Part shown: positions 1 to 8,310 of the stretch, piece by piece
How positions within the stretch are numbered: position 1 is the first letter of the stretch
How the letters are laid out: each line of letters begins with the position of its first letter
DNA from: GCA-003244245 sp050699955
GTDB taxonomy: Bacteria; Actinomycetota; Actinomycetes; Mycobacteriales; Pseudonocardiaceae
Assembly (NCBI GenBank): GCA_050699955.1
Contig: JBOHGD010000001.1
Span: forward strand, 169,264-233,263
Length of the DNA: 64,000 nt
Direction: 5' to 3'
The notes under the pieces: generated by a model
What the model saw: the letters and a program-made list of their open reading frames with translations, nothing else
Told to the model about the DNA's origin: nothing
Database searches by the model: none
Translations under genes and position numbers: made by a program

Positions 1-420
1 GGTGCCGGACTGCTCGTCTCGACACTGGACGGGATCGCCGACTGTGTGCTGAGCCCGGTGCCGCAACCCACCGAGGGTGTCTCCTACGCCCCGAAGCTGA
101 CCGCACAGGACGCCGAGGTGGACTTCGCCGCTCCGGCCTTCGCCGTGCACCGGCAGGTGCGGGCGATGACGCCCGCGCCCGGTGCCTGGGTCCGATTCCG
201 GGATCTGCGGCTGGGCGTGGGTCCGATGCAGCTCGCCGACGAGCCGTCCCCTGATGAACTGGAGCCTGGCGAGCTGCGGGCCGGCAAGCGGGAGGTGCTG
301 GTCGGTACCGCGACCGGGGCGCTGCGGCTGGGCGAGATCACCGCGCCCGGCAAGCGGGCGGTACCCGCCGCGGACTGGGCCCGTGGTGTCCGGCCGCGGC
401 CGGGGGAGCGGTTCGGGTGA
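1..420 (+). CDS. fmt: Methionyl-tRNA formyltransferase, C-terminal part (5' end outside window)
   Basis: The reading frame is open from base 1 and ends at TGA 418-420, giving the last 139 residues. The piece contains GVSYAPKLT and DFAAPAFAVHRQVRAMTPAP, which match the linker and C-terminal OB-like domain of Fmt, the enzyme that formylates Met-tRNAi for initiation. The catalytic N-terminal Rossmann domain lies upstream of the window. Next gene is rsmB, 31 bp on, the usual fmt-rsmB (fmu) pairing. The call rests on these motifs plus position; confidence is high for the family, none can be given on the missing part. Confidence 0.93.
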   Translation, partial: GAGLLVSTLDGIADCVLSPVPQPTEGVSYAPKLTAQDAEVDFAAPAFAVHRQVRAMTPAPGAWVRFRDLRLGVGPMQLADEPSPDELEPGELRAGKREVLVGTATGALRLGEITAPGKRAVPAADWARGVRPRPGERFG

Positions 421-451
421 CGCTCGCCGTCGAGGGCCTGGCGGGCGCGCC

Positions 452-1873
452 GTGACCACACCTCGCCGGCCTTCTCGGCCGCGCAGGCGCGGCCCGCCCG
501 CCCGGCGTACGGGACCGCGCAGGCCTCCGGTGGAGAATCCGGCCCGGCGAGCCGCCCTGGATGCCCTGGCCGCTGTGCGCGAGCGGGACGCCTACGCCAA
601 TCTGGTGCTGCCTGGCTTGTTGCGGGAGCGTGGGATCAGCGGCCGGGACGCCGCGCTGTCCACTGAGCTGTGCTACGGCACGAGCCGAGCCCGGGGTCTG
701 CTGGACGCGGTGCTGCAGACCTGCGTGGACCGACCACTGTCCGAAGTGGATGGTGAGCTGCTGGACGCCCTTCGGCTGGGCAGCTATCAGCTACTCCGTA
801 CCCGGGTGCCGCCACATGCCGCGGTCGCCGCCACCGTGGACCTGGTGCGCGCCGCGCGTGGCAGTGGCGCGGCCGGCTTCGTGAACGCCGTGCTCCGCCG
901 GGTCGGCAGGCATGACGAGAACGCCTGGATCGAGGCGGTGGCGCCGGCGCGAGACGACGACCCGGTGGGCCACCTCGCGATGGCTCACTCGCATCCGCGG
1001 TGGATCGCGCAGGTCTTCGCCGACGCACTGGGCGGCGATCATGACGAGCTGGCCGCGGCGCTGGCTGCCGATACCCGTCCGCTGGTGCACCTCGTTGCCC
1101 GTCCGGGCCAGATCAGCGCCGCTGAGCTGGCCGCGGCGACCGGCGGACAGGCCGCGCCGTACTCGCCTTACGGGGTGCACCTGGCCGAGGGCGGCGACCC
1201 GGGTGAGCTGGCCCCGGTCCGCGATCATCTGGCCCACGTGCAGGACGAGGGCAGCCAGCTCGTCGCGCTGGCGCTGGCCGATGCACCGCTGGACGGCCCG
1301 GACGGCCGCTGGCTGGACCTGTGCGCGGGACCGGGGGGCAAGGCGGCGCTGCTGGGTGCCCTGGCCGCTATCCGGGGGGCGACCCTGGACGCCGTCGAGC
1401 CTGCGGAGCACCGGGCCCGCCTGGTCCGCCAGGCCTGTGCGGGTCTGCCGGTGACCGTGTACGTCGCCGATGGGCGGGACAGCGGACTGCCGGAGCGAGC
1501 CTTCGATCGAGTGCTGGTGGATGTGCCGTGTACCGGTCTCGGGGCGCTGCGTCGCCGGCCGGAGGCGCGCTGGCGGCGGCGCCCCGACGATGTCGCCGGG
1601 CTGGTCCGGCTGCAGCGGGAGCTGCTGCTGGCGGCCTGGCGACTGGTCCGCGCCGGGGGCGTGGTGGCCTATGTGACCTGCTCACCGCATACCGATGAGA
1701 CGGTGGGTGTGGTCCAGGACGTGCTGAGGCGCACCGGCGCCGAGCAGCTCGACGCCACGGTGGGGTTCCCGGGTGTGCCTCTGCTCGGCGAGGGACCGCA
1801 GGTGCAGCTGTGGCCGCACCGGCACGGCACCGACGCGATGTTCTGCGCTCTGTTCCGGCGCCCGGGTGGATGA
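452..1873 (+). CDS. rsmB: 16S rRNA m5C967 methyltransferase RsmB/Sun (NusB domain + SAM methyltransferase)
   Basis: A 473-aa cytosine-5 rRNA methyltransferase. The N-terminal ~140 residues after a basic Arg/Pro-rich leader form a NusB-like RNA-binding domain; the C-terminal half carries the SAM motif LDLCAGPGGK (about residue 288), the motif IV cysteine in DVPCTGLGALRRRP (about 356) and the catalytic cysteine in VTCSPH (about 408). It methylates 16S rRNA in the cytoplasm. I chose GTG 452 because it begins the basic leader and avoids overlap with fmt; the frame is open further upstream (to 182) but that stretch is inside fmt. A later start near the NARRAALD region cannot be excluded. Confidence 0.93.
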   Translation: MTTPRRPSRPRRRGPPARRTGPRRPPVENPARRAALDALAAVRERDAYANLVLPGLLRERGISGRDAALSTELCYGTSRARGLLDAVLQTCVDRPLSEVDGELLDALRLGSYQLLRTRVPPHAAVAATVDLVRAARGSGAAGFVNAVLRRVGRHDENAWIEAVAPARDDDPVGHLAMAHSHPRWIAQVFADALGGDHDELAAALAADTRPLVHLVARPGQISAAELAAATGGQAAPYSPYGVHLAEGGDPGELAPVRDHLAHVQDEGSQLVALALADAPLDGPDGRWLDLCAGPGGKAALLGALAAIRGATLDAVEPAEHRARLVRQACAGLPVTVYVADGRDSGLPERAFDRVLVDVPCTGLGALRRRPEARWRRRPDDVAGLVRLQRELLLAAWRLVRAGGVVAYVTCSPHTDETVGVVQDVLRRTGAEQLDATVGFPGVPLLGEGPQVQLWPHRHGTDAMFCALFRRPGG

Positions 1874-1886
1874 TGGCGGGCTGACC

Positions 1887-2378
1887 TCAGCGCCGCTCGA
1901 TCCGATGTAGCGGGCGCTCCGGGCGCCACAGCTCGATCACCAGATGATCCGGCGGATCACCGACCCGGGTGACCACGACCTCGCCGATGTCGGCGCGGAA
2001 CAGGTCGGAGCTCTGATCGGGCGGCGCGCGCAGGGCGTCGAGCGCGGCGGCCAGCTCGCCTGGGTCGGTGACTCGCACTGCTCTGCCGCTGAGCTTGGCG
2101 TCCCCCACCCAGCTGGACTCGTCTCGCTTCGGCGGGTCCACCGAGGCGCTGTGCAGTGCGAAACGCGGGTCGCGGCGTAGGTCGTGACCCTTGCGCGCGC
2201 CCGGCATGGAGCCGAACCACAGCTGACCGGTCACGAAGGTCGCCTCGATCCCGCTGATCCGCGGCGATCCGTCGACCCGCAGCGTCGCTATCGTCTTGTG
2301 CCGATGCGTATCCATGATCGCCTGTACTCGCTGGGCGAAGTCCGGTTCCGAGTCCACTACGTCACGCCATGCCGCCAC
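1887..2378 (-). CDS. Pyridoxamine 5'-phosphate oxidase-like split-barrel flavoprotein
   Basis: A 163-aa protein of the PNPOx-like/F420-dependent split-barrel superfamily. Residues near the N-terminus, HKTIATLRVDGSPRISGIEA, followed by LWFGSMPGARKGHDLRRDPR, are typical of actinobacterial members that bind FMN or F420 and reduce small substrates; the substrate is unknown. Start is GTG at 2378 because GGAGGAGG lies 7 bases upstream; the open frame runs on to 2591 but that extension is Arg/Cys-rich and unlike the family. It is convergent with rsmB (13 bp gap) and divergent from rpe. Confidence 0.8.
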   Translation of the reverse strand: MAAWRDVVDSEPDFAQRVQAIMDTHRHKTIATLRVDGSPRISGIEATFVTGQLWFGSMPGARKGHDLRRDPRFALHSASVDPPKRDESSWVGDAKLSGRAVRVTDPGELAAALDALRAPPDQSSDLFRADIGEVVVTRVGDPPDHLVIELWRPERPLHRIERR

Positions 2379-2566
2379 CCCAACGCCTCCTCCCGGGATC
2401 GGGAACACCGTCCCAGGATGGTGCGTCACCGAACCGACAGTCGTTAGCCTCAACGGCTGTCGTGCTCTGCATGCGGGCGCGACACCACCGGCGTAGCCGA
2501 CCTGCGTAGCCGGCTCGCGGCAACCGCTGCATAGCGCTGTTGGCCGGGTTCGATAATGTGCACCCT

Positions 2567-3238
2567 GTGTCACACCAGCCGATGATCGCACCGTCCCTGC
2601 TGGCCGCGGACTTCGCCCGGCTTGCCGATGAGGCCAACCGGGTTGCCGGCGCCGACTGGCTGCACGTCGATGTGATGGACGCGCACTTCGTGCCGAACCT
2701 CACTCTCGGCCTGCCCGTGGTGGAGAGCCTGCTGAAGTACACCGACATCCCGGTGGACTGCCACCTCATGATCGACAACCCGGATCGGTGGGCGATCGGG
2801 TACGCCGAGGCGGGGTCCTACAACGTCACGGTGCACGCCGAGGCCGCCGAGGACCCGGTGAAGCTCGCGAGGAACCTGCGCGCGGCCGGGGCCAAGGCCG
2901 GTCTCTCGATCAAACCGGGGACCCCGCTCGAGCCCTGGGTCGAGGTGCTGAAGCACTACGACACGCTGCTGGTGATGAGCGTGGAGCCCGGCTTCGGCGG
3001 GCAGTCGTTCATTCCCGAGGTGCTGGAGAAGGTGCGTATCGCCCGGCGACTGGTGGACACCGGGCACCTCACCGTGTTGGTGGAGATCGACGGCGGGATC
3101 AACGCCGACACGATCGAGGCGGCCGCGGAGGCGGGGGTGGACTGCTTCGTCGCCGGATCGTCGGTATACGGAGCTGAGGACCCTCAGCGGGCTGTCGAGT
3201 TCCTGCGGGCCAAGGCGCTGGCGCACCGAGCGCGATGA
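2567..3238 (+). CDS. rpe: Ribulose-phosphate 3-epimerase
   Basis: A 223-aa TIM-barrel epimerase that interconverts ribulose 5-phosphate and xylulose 5-phosphate in the pentose phosphate pathway. Signature elements: IAPSLLAADFARL at the start, VDVMDAHFVPNLTLG with the metal-binding Asp, DCHLMIDNPD with a metal His, VMSVEPGFGGQSF and the second catalytic Asp in EIDGGIN. The start chosen is GTG 2567, just before SHQPMIAPS, the common family N-terminus; an in-frame TTG at 2540 would add nine residues. It leads into ribD, consistent with supply of ribulose 5-phosphate to RibBA for riboflavin synthesis. Confidence 0.95.
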   Translation: MSHQPMIAPSLLAADFARLADEANRVAGADWLHVDVMDAHFVPNLTLGLPVVESLLKYTDIPVDCHLMIDNPDRWAIGYAEAGSYNVTVHAEAAEDPVKLARNLRAAGAKAGLSIKPGTPLEPWVEVLKHYDTLLVMSVEPGFGGQSFIPEVLEKVRIARRLVDTGHLTVLVEIDGGINADTIEAAAEAGVDCFVAGSSVYGAEDPQRAVEFLRAKALAHRAR

Positions 3239-3260
3239 GTCGCGCTACTGCCCGGATACC

Positions 3261-4322
3261 GTGAAGGACTCTGGTGAGGCGGTGCGGCGGGCCACACTGG
3301 CTGCCGCGATGCACCGAGCCGTTGCTGCTTCGGAGTTGGTGCGCGGCACCACCAGCCCCAACCCACCGGTCGGCTGCGTGCTGCTGGACGCCACCGGCGC
3401 GACCGCCGGCGTGGGCGCCACCGCGCCGCCGGGCGGCCCGCACGCCGAGGTCCGGGCACTCGCCCAGGCCGGGGAGCGGGCCCGCGGCGGTACTGCCGTG
3501 GTGACCCTGGAACCGTGTGCCCAGCACGGCCGCACCCCACCGTGCACTGATGCGTTGCTTGCCGCCGGGGTCGCCGAGGTGCACTACGCGGTTGACGATC
3601 CGCATCCGGCCGGTGCCGGGGGAGCGGGTGTGCTGCGCGCGGCGGGCGTCACCGTCGACCAGGGGCTACTGGCCGACCAGATCCGCCGCGGCCCGCTGCG
3701 GGCTTGGCTGCACGCGGTGCGTACCGGTCTGCCGCACGTCACCTGGAAGTTCGCCGCCACCCTGGACGGCCGGGTGGCCGCCGCCGACGGCACCAGCCGG
3801 TGGATCAGTGCGCCGGAGTCGCGGGCCGAGGTGCACCGGCTGCGTGCCGCGGTGGATGCCGTCGTGGCAGGCATCGGCACTGTGCTCGCGGATGACCCGC
3901 AGCTCACCGCCAGAGACCCGGACGGCGGGCTGGTCGCCCGGCAACCGCTGCGGGTGGTGCTCGGCGACCGGGCGGTGCCGCCGGCGGCCCGGGTGCTCGA
4001 CGGTGCTGCCGAGACGCTCGTGTTGCCCGGGCACGACCCGGCCGCCGCGCTGGCGGTCCTGCACGGACGGGGCGTGGTCGACGTGCTGCTTGAGGGCGGC
4101 CCGACGCTGGCCGGGGCATTCCTGGCCGCCGGGCACGTCGACCGGGTTGTGGCCTACCTCGCGCCGGCTCTGCTCGGGGCAGGCCCGGCGGCATTGTCCG
4201 GGACGGGGATGGGAACGTTGGGGCAGATGCTGCGGTTGCGCATCGAGGAGATCGGAATGAGCGGGCCTGACATCCGGATCAGTGCGGTTCCGGGCATTCG
4301 GGAAGACTCTCGGGAAGGCTGA
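3261..4322 (+). CDS. ribD: Bifunctional diaminohydroxyphosphoribosylaminopyrimidine deaminase / 5-amino-6-ribosylaminouracil reductase
   Basis: A 353-aa two-domain enzyme for riboflavin synthesis. The N-terminal deaminase shows the zinc site H61-A-E63 and the cysteines C86 and C95 in PCAQHGRTPPC. From about residue 160 the reductase domain begins with VTWKFAATLDGRVAAADG, followed by a nucleotide-binding region ending VDVLLEGGPTLAGAFL. Both halves look intact. Start is GTG 3261, 22 bp after rpe. The gene ends 3 bp before ribE, so ribD-ribE-ribBA-ribH form one operon. Confidence 0.95.
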   Translation: MKDSGEAVRRATLAAAMHRAVAASELVRGTTSPNPPVGCVLLDATGATAGVGATAPPGGPHAEVRALAQAGERARGGTAVVTLEPCAQHGRTPPCTDALLAAGVAEVHYAVDDPHPAGAGGAGVLRAAGVTVDQGLLADQIRRGPLRAWLHAVRTGLPHVTWKFAATLDGRVAAADGTSRWISAPESRAEVHRLRAAVDAVVAGIGTVLADDPQLTARDPDGGLVARQPLRVVLGDRAVPPAARVLDGAAETLVLPGHDPAAALAVLHGRGVVDVLLEGGPTLAGAFLAAGHVDRVVAYLAPALLGAGPAALSGTGMGTLGQMLRLRIEEIGMSGPDIRISAVPGIREDSREG

Positions 4323-4325
4323 GGT

Positions 4326-4973
4326 GTGTTCACCGGCATCGTCGAGGAACTCGGGGAACTTGTCATCCGGGTCGAGCGGCCCGACGCCGCGCGATTGACC
4401 GTGCGGGGACCCGTGGTCTGCTCCGACGCCCGCCCCGGAGACTCGATCGCGGTCAACGGGGTGTGCCTGACCGTTGTCGAGGTCACCGCCGACGGGTTCA
4501 CCGCGGACGTGATCGGCGAGACACTGCGTCGCTCCACGCTGGGATCAGCGGTGGCCGGGGACCGGCTGAACCTGGAGCGGGCCGCGAAGCTGGGCGATCG
4601 GCTGGGCGGGCATCTGGTGCAGGGCCATGTCGACGGAGTCGGGACCGTGCTGTCCCGCACCGCGCCGCAGGGATCCGCCCCGTGGGAGCTGATCCGAGTC
4701 GGGCTGCCCGCCGGGCTGGCCCGATATGTGGTCGAGAAGGGGTCCATCACCGTGGACGGAGTATCGCTCACCGTGGTCGAGGCAGGCACCGACGAGTTCT
4801 CCCTGGGACTCATCCCGACCACGCGGGAGCTGACCACCCTGGGTCTGCGCCGTCCCGGCGAGTCGGTGAACCTCGAGGTCGACGTGATCGCCAAGTATGT
4901 CGAGCGGTTGGCCTTGGCACATCTGGCCCCCAGCGGTGCCGGCCTGGGGGATGATGCGGGGGAGGAGGATTGA
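4326..4973 (+). CDS. ribE: Riboflavin synthase alpha subunit
   Basis: A 215-aa riboflavin synthase (ribC in some actinobacterial naming) that dismutates two 6,7-dimethyl-8-ribityllumazine molecules to riboflavin. The internal duplication is visible: MFTGIVEELGEL plus VNGVCLTVVEV in the first lumazine-binding barrel and LVQGHVDGVG plus VDGVSLTVVEAG in the second. Start GTG 4326 encodes the invariant MFTGI. The stop overlaps the ribBA start by one base (TGATG), and GGAGGAGG before it serves ribBA. Confidence 0.95.
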   Translation: MFTGIVEELGELVIRVERPDAARLTVRGPVVCSDARPGDSIAVNGVCLTVVEVTADGFTADVIGETLRRSTLGSAVAGDRLNLERAAKLGDRLGGHLVQGHVDGVGTVLSRTAPQGSAPWELIRVGLPAGLARYVVEKGSITVDGVSLTVVEAGTDEFSLGLIPTTRELTTLGLRRPGESVNLEVDVIAKYVERLALAHLAPSGAGLGDDAGEED

Positions 4974-6292
4974 TGATCGAGAGTGCCTTCACCGGCATCG
5001 ACCGGGCGATCGCCGAGGTGGCGGCCGGGCGCCCGGTGGTCGTGGTGGACGACGAGGAGCGGGAGAACGAGGGCGACCTGATCTTCGCCGCGGCGGCGGC
5101 CACCCCCGATCTGATCGCGTTCATGGTCCGGTACACGTCGGGATACATCTGCGTGGCGTTGACCGGGGAGAACTGCGACCGCCTCGACCTTCCTCCGATG
5201 TACCACACCAATCAGGACAAGCGGGGCACCGCTTACACCGTCACAGTGGATGCCCGGGAGGGCGTCACGACCGGCATCTCGGCGGCGGACCGGGCCCATA
5301 CCATCCGGTTACTGGCCGATCCCGATGCCAAGTCGGTGGATTTCGTGCGGCCCGGGCATGTGGTGCCGTTGCGGGCGAAGGAGGGTGGCGTGCTGCGCCG
5401 CCCCGGGCACACCGAGGCATCGGTGGATCTGGCCCGGCTGGCCGGGTTGCCCCCGGCCGGGGTGCTGTGCGAGATCGTGTCGGCCAAGGAACCCGGCGAG
5501 ATGGCCCGTCGCGACGAGCTGGAGGTGTTCGCCGCCGAGCACGATATGGTCCTGATCACCATCGCGGACCTCATCGCCTATCGCAGGCGGTTCGAGAAAC
5601 AGGTGGAGCGGGTAGCGGAGGCCCGGATACCCACCGTGCACGGGGAGTTCACCGCGATCGGCTTCGACTCGATACTCGACGGGGTGGAGCACATCGCGCT
5701 GGTCGCCGGGGAGATCGGGGACGGGGCCGATGTCCTGGTCCGGGTGCACTCCGAATGCCTGACCGGCGACGTGCTGGGCTCGTTGCGCTGCGACTGTGGC
5801 CCGCAGCTGGATGCCGCGCTCGCCGCGGTCGCCGCCGAGGGCCGAGGGGTGGTGCTCTACGTGCGCGGTCACGAGGGCCGCGGCATCGGGCTGATGCACA
5901 AGCTGCAGGCCTACCAGCTACAGGACGCGGGCGCCGACACCGTGGACGCCAACCTGGCCCTGGGGATGCCCGCCGACGCCCGTGACTATGGCACCGGGGC
6001 GCAGATCCTGGCGGATCTCGGAGTGCGCTCGATGCGTCTGCTCACCAATAACCCCGCCAAGCGGGCCGGACTGGAGGGCTACGGCTTGGCCATCACCGGA
6101 CGGGTGCCGCTGCCCATCCGGCCGAACCCGGAGAACCTGCATTACCTGCGCACCAAGCGGGACCGGATGGGCCATGACCTCACCGGCCTGGACCCCACCG
6201 GGCATGACGCCACCGGCCTGGACCCCACCATGCTGGATCCCACCGGATCGGATCCCACCGGATCGGCATCCATCGAACGGGCGCGGCCATGA
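4973..6292 (+). CDS. ribBA: Bifunctional 3,4-dihydroxy-2-butanone-4-phosphate synthase / GTP cyclohydrolase II
   Basis: A 439-aa fusion providing both precursors of riboflavin. The N-terminal RibB domain has the metal/acidic cluster DDEERENEGDLI (about residues 26-37). The C-terminal RibA domain has the zinc cysteines in HSECLTGD and LRCDCG (about residues 260-275) and RGHEGRGIGL. Start is ATG 4973 with a strong GGAGGAGG; an in-frame TTG sits one codon upstream. After the normal end of the RibA fold (NLHYLRTKRDRMGHD) the protein carries an extra low-complexity tail rich in DPTG, described separately. The stop overlaps the ribH ATG by four bases. Confidence 0.95.
   Translation: MIESAFTGIDRAIAEVAAGRPVVVVDDEERENEGDLIFAAAAATPDLIAFMVRYTSGYICVALTGENCDRLDLPPMYHTNQDKRGTAYTVTVDAREGVTTGISAADRAHTIRLLADPDAKSVDFVRPGHVVPLRAKEGGVLRRPGHTEASVDLARLAGLPPAGVLCEIVSAKEPGEMARRDELEVFAAEHDMVLITIADLIAYRRRFEKQVERVAEARIPTVHGEFTAIGFDSILDGVEHIALVAGEIGDGADVLVRVHSECLTGDVLGSLRCDCGPQLDAALAAVAAEGRGVVLYVRGHEGRGIGLMHKLQAYQLQDAGADTVDANLALGMPADARDYGTGAQILADLGVRSMRLLTNNPAKRAGLEGYGLAITGRVPLPIRPNPENLHYLRTKRDRMGHDLTGLDPTGHDATGLDPTMLDPTGSDPTGSASIERARP
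6170..6264 (+). repeat. Direct repeats encoding a DPTG-rich C-terminal tail of RibBA
   Basis: The last ~35 codons of ribBA repeat a short unit: GHDLTGLDPT is followed by GHDATGLDPT, then MLDPTG, SDPTG. At DNA level CACCGGCCTGGACCCCACC occurs twice exactly (from 6181 and from 6211) and GGATCCCACCGGATC-like units follow twice. This looks like slippage expansion of a coding repeat. RibBA proteins of the family normally end shortly after the last helix of the GTP cyclohydrolase domain, so the tail is extra and probably unstructured. Confidence 0.75.
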
Positions 6293-6780
6293 GTGGGAGC
6301 GGCCAGCCGGTGCTGGAGGTGCCGCGCTGCGCGGACCTGCGGCTGGGCATCGCCGCCACCCGCTGGCATGAGCGCATCACCACAGCGCTGCTGGACCGCG
6401 CGGGTGCCGCGGCTGCACAGGCCGGCATCACCGAACCGACAGTGGTGCGGGTGCCCGGTGCCGTCGAACTGCCGGTGGTGTGTCAGGAGCTGGCCCGCCA
6501 CCACGACGCCGTGCTCGCGCTCGGAGTGGTGATCCGGGGCGGCACCCCGCACTTCGAGTACGTCTGTGACTCGGTCACCGCCGGGCTTACCAGGGTCGCC
6601 TTGGACGAGGAGACCGCGGTGGGCAACGGGTTGCTCACCTGCGACACCGAGGAGCAGGCCCTGGACCGGTGCGGACTGCCCTGCTCGGCGGAGGACAAGG
6701 GCTTCCAGGCCTGCGTGGCGGCGCTGGAGACGGCCTTGGTGCTGCGCGGGCTGCGCCAGGTCCGGTGGGGCGCGTCATGA
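6289..6780 (+). CDS. ribH: 6,7-dimethyl-8-ribityllumazine synthase
   Basis: A 163-aa lumazine synthase, which condenses 5-amino-6-ribitylaminouracil with dihydroxybutanone phosphate and usually forms 60-mers or pentamers. Family motifs: VVRVPGAVELPVV, GVVIRGGTPHFEYVCD (containing the catalytic His) and VGNGLLTCDTEEQALDR. ATG 6289 overlaps the ribBA stop (ATGA), pointing to translational coupling as the last gene of the rib operon. Length is usual for the family. Confidence 0.95.
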   Translation: MSGSGQPVLEVPRCADLRLGIAATRWHERITTALLDRAGAAAAQAGITEPTVVRVPGAVELPVVCQELARHHDAVLALGVVIRGGTPHFEYVCDSVTAGLTRVALDEETAVGNGLLTCDTEEQALDRCGLPCSAEDKGFQACVAALETALVLRGLRQVRWGAS

Positions 6781-6874
6781 CCCTGCTGCCCGGCGTGTCC
6801 GCTCGTAGTGCACGGTGTGTTCGCCCTCGGTGTACGCCAAGACCCGTCGGCGTTCCTCGTTCGGTGGAGGCGAC

Positions 6875-7345
6875 ATGGTGACTCCCACGGTGTTCGAGGC
6901 CCGGCCACGCAAGGCACGTCGGATCGCAGTGGTCGCGGCGGTGTTGCTGGTCGCGGTGTTCACCGTCGTCGCGGTGCTGCTGCGCAGCACTCCCACCGGG
7001 GTCTACTTCCGGGTCTCCGACCAGGTGGCGATGGTGGTGCTCGGGTTGCTGCTCGCGGGTGCCGCGCTGCTGTTCGGCTGTCCACGGGTGCGGGCCGGTG
7101 CCGACGGCGTGGAGGTGCGTAACCTGCTGAGCTCGCGCTTGGTGCCCTGGGAGCTCGTGCTCCGGGTGTCCTTCCCTGACGGCGCCCCGTGGGCCCGCTT
7201 GGAGCTTCCCGACGACGAGTACATCGCGATCATGGCGATCCAGGCCGTCGATGGGCGACTCGCTGTGCAGGCCATCCGGGGCCTGCGCGCAGCGCATGCG
7301 CAGTACACCGGAGGTCCCCAGCCGGGGCCGCCTGACCCCCCGTGA
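6875..7345 (+). CDS. Small membrane protein with PH-like (bPH) domain
   Basis: A 156-aa protein with a short basic N-terminus (EARPRKARR), two transmembrane segments (about residues 15-35 and 50-72) and a C-terminal domain containing GVEVRNLLSSRLVPWELV, the usual start of a bacterial PH-domain (DUF2581/bPH) fold. It corresponds by position to the conserved membrane protein that follows ribH in mycobacteria. Function is unknown. Start ATG 6875 has GGAGG four bases upstream; an upstream in-frame start at 6815 lacks support. Confidence 0.75.
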   Translation: MVTPTVFEARPRKARRIAVVAAVLLVAVFTVVAVLLRSTPTGVYFRVSDQVAMVVLGLLLAGAALLFGCPRVRAGADGVEVRNLLSSRLVPWELVLRVSFPDGAPWARLELPDDEYIAIMAIQAVDGRLAVQAIRGLRAAHAQYTGGPQPGPPDPP

Positions 7346-7384
7346 TCGTCCCCGATGCCGGCGACCGGTCGGCGGACGGAGTCG

Positions 7385-7657
7385 TCACAGCCCCCTGGAC
7401 GCGGCGCGGATCGCCTCGATCATCTGCCCGGCCTGCGGGTCGGTCATCACCACGGTGGTCTTGACCGCACCGTTGAGCACCACCCATATCCTGGTGCCTC
7501 GCCGCATGATGATCACGGTGGCGACCTCGCCCTCCGGCCCGCGGAACGCGAGTACGGCGCGGTCGGACTCGCTCTCGCTATAGGTGGCCGTCATCGCTTC
7601 CGCTGTGGCAGATGCGAGAGGACCCGCGACCGGCAACGGTCGCTTGTTGATGCTCAT
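7385..7657 (-). CDS. Conserved hypothetical protein, 90 aa
   Basis: I do not recognise the family. The 90-residue protein has a hydrophilic N-terminus followed by alternating strands (TVIIMRRGTRIWVVLNGAVKTTVVM) and a C-terminal helix DPQAGQMIEAIRAAS. No signal peptide, membrane helix or metal motif is visible. Codon use is like the neighbours, and a GGGGGTATCCG sequence precedes the ATG at 7657, so it is probably expressed. It is convergent with the PH-domain gene. Confidence 0.6.
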   Translation of the reverse strand: MSINKRPLPVAGPLASATAEAMTATYSESESDRAVLAFRGPEGEVATVIIMRRGTRIWVVLNGAVKTTVVMTDPQAGQMIEAIRAASRGL

Positions 7658-7846
7658 CGGATACCCCCAGAGATCCGGCGAGGCCCGCTGCCCCGTCGAT
7701 CTTCAGACAACCGGTTGAACACCGGGCACGCAAGCGATTGCCCCTGGGTGATCACGAATGCGGTGTCCCGGCAAGTTGTGGGGTTATGCGCCATGTGGGT
7801 GTTTAGGGTGCCCGCAGGGAGGCATCGCGAACGTCGGCACGGGAAC

Positions 7847-8142
7847 CTACTCGTTCACTGAGGCGAACATCGCATCGATGTCCTCGAACACCTCGACATC
7901 ACCGGCCTTGATCTGCGCGCTCGCCTCACGCTCACCGTCCTGCCACTCGGGTTCCCAGAATCAACGCTGGTCTGTGGGTACGCTGGTCATGCCGCGCAGC
8001 AAGACCGCACCGGCGTCAGTGATGGTGAACTCGATCTCATCCCCTCGCCGACGTGCAGCGCGTCCCTGACTTCCGCAGGCAGGGTGACCTGGGCCTTCGC
8101 GCGTACCGTCGCACTTGGCCGCGGTGTCTCCGGCGTAGCCAT
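7847..8142 (-). pseudogene. Degraded AbrB/SpoVT-type antitoxin gene (frameshift plus in-frame stop)
   Basis: Reading from ATG 8142 (GGAG six bases upstream) gives an AbrB/MazE-like DNA-binding N-terminus, SATVRAKAQVTLPAEVRDAL, which runs into HVGEG. The expected continuation DEIEFTITDAGAVLLRG is present one frame off: a G appears to be missing from a G run at about 8041-8044. Further on, at PTDQR-stop-FWEPEWQDGERE, a TGA stands where this family usually has Trp, consistent with TGG to TGA. The frame then stays open to TAG 7847-7849 (ending FEDIDAMFASVNE). Two lesions argue for a pseudogene and against a single sequencing error. No intact toxin partner lies downstream (7658-7846). Confidence 0.75.
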
Positions 8143-8247
8143 GATCACTCCATCGCTCTCGTCGCACCGCACCCGGCAGAGGGCATCAGGTGCTCCCAGT
8201 GGTACGTCAGAAAGTCGGAAAATCCGAACATGTAGCAGGTCACGTGC

Positions 8248-8277
8248 TTAGCTCGCGCGGTGCCGCGGCTCTATTCT
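8248..8277 (+). promoter_or_regulatory. Weak candidate promoter for the DHODH-like gene
   Basis: TATTCT at 8272-8277 fits the actinobacterial TANNNT -10 and lies 34 bases before the ATG of the next gene. The best -35 is poor (TTAGCT at 8248-8253, 18-base spacer). A perfect 5-bp inverted repeat, TCGGA-AAA-TCCGA, sits just upstream at 8215-8227 and could be an operator. Confidence 0.3.
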
Positions 8278-8310
8278 GACGTGGAGCAGCGGGTACCGGA
8301 CGGAGGTGCG

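Noticed and set aside
2379..2566. FMN riboswitch upstream of the rpe-rib operon
   Set aside because: The conserved RFN-element sequence blocks are not present here nor in the 22 bp between rpe and ribD.
7658..7846. Toxin gene partner downstream of the broken antitoxin
   Set aside because: The minus strand begins with a short PVPTFA-like stretch but soon meets stops; nothing resembling a PIN or RelE/ParE toxin remains.
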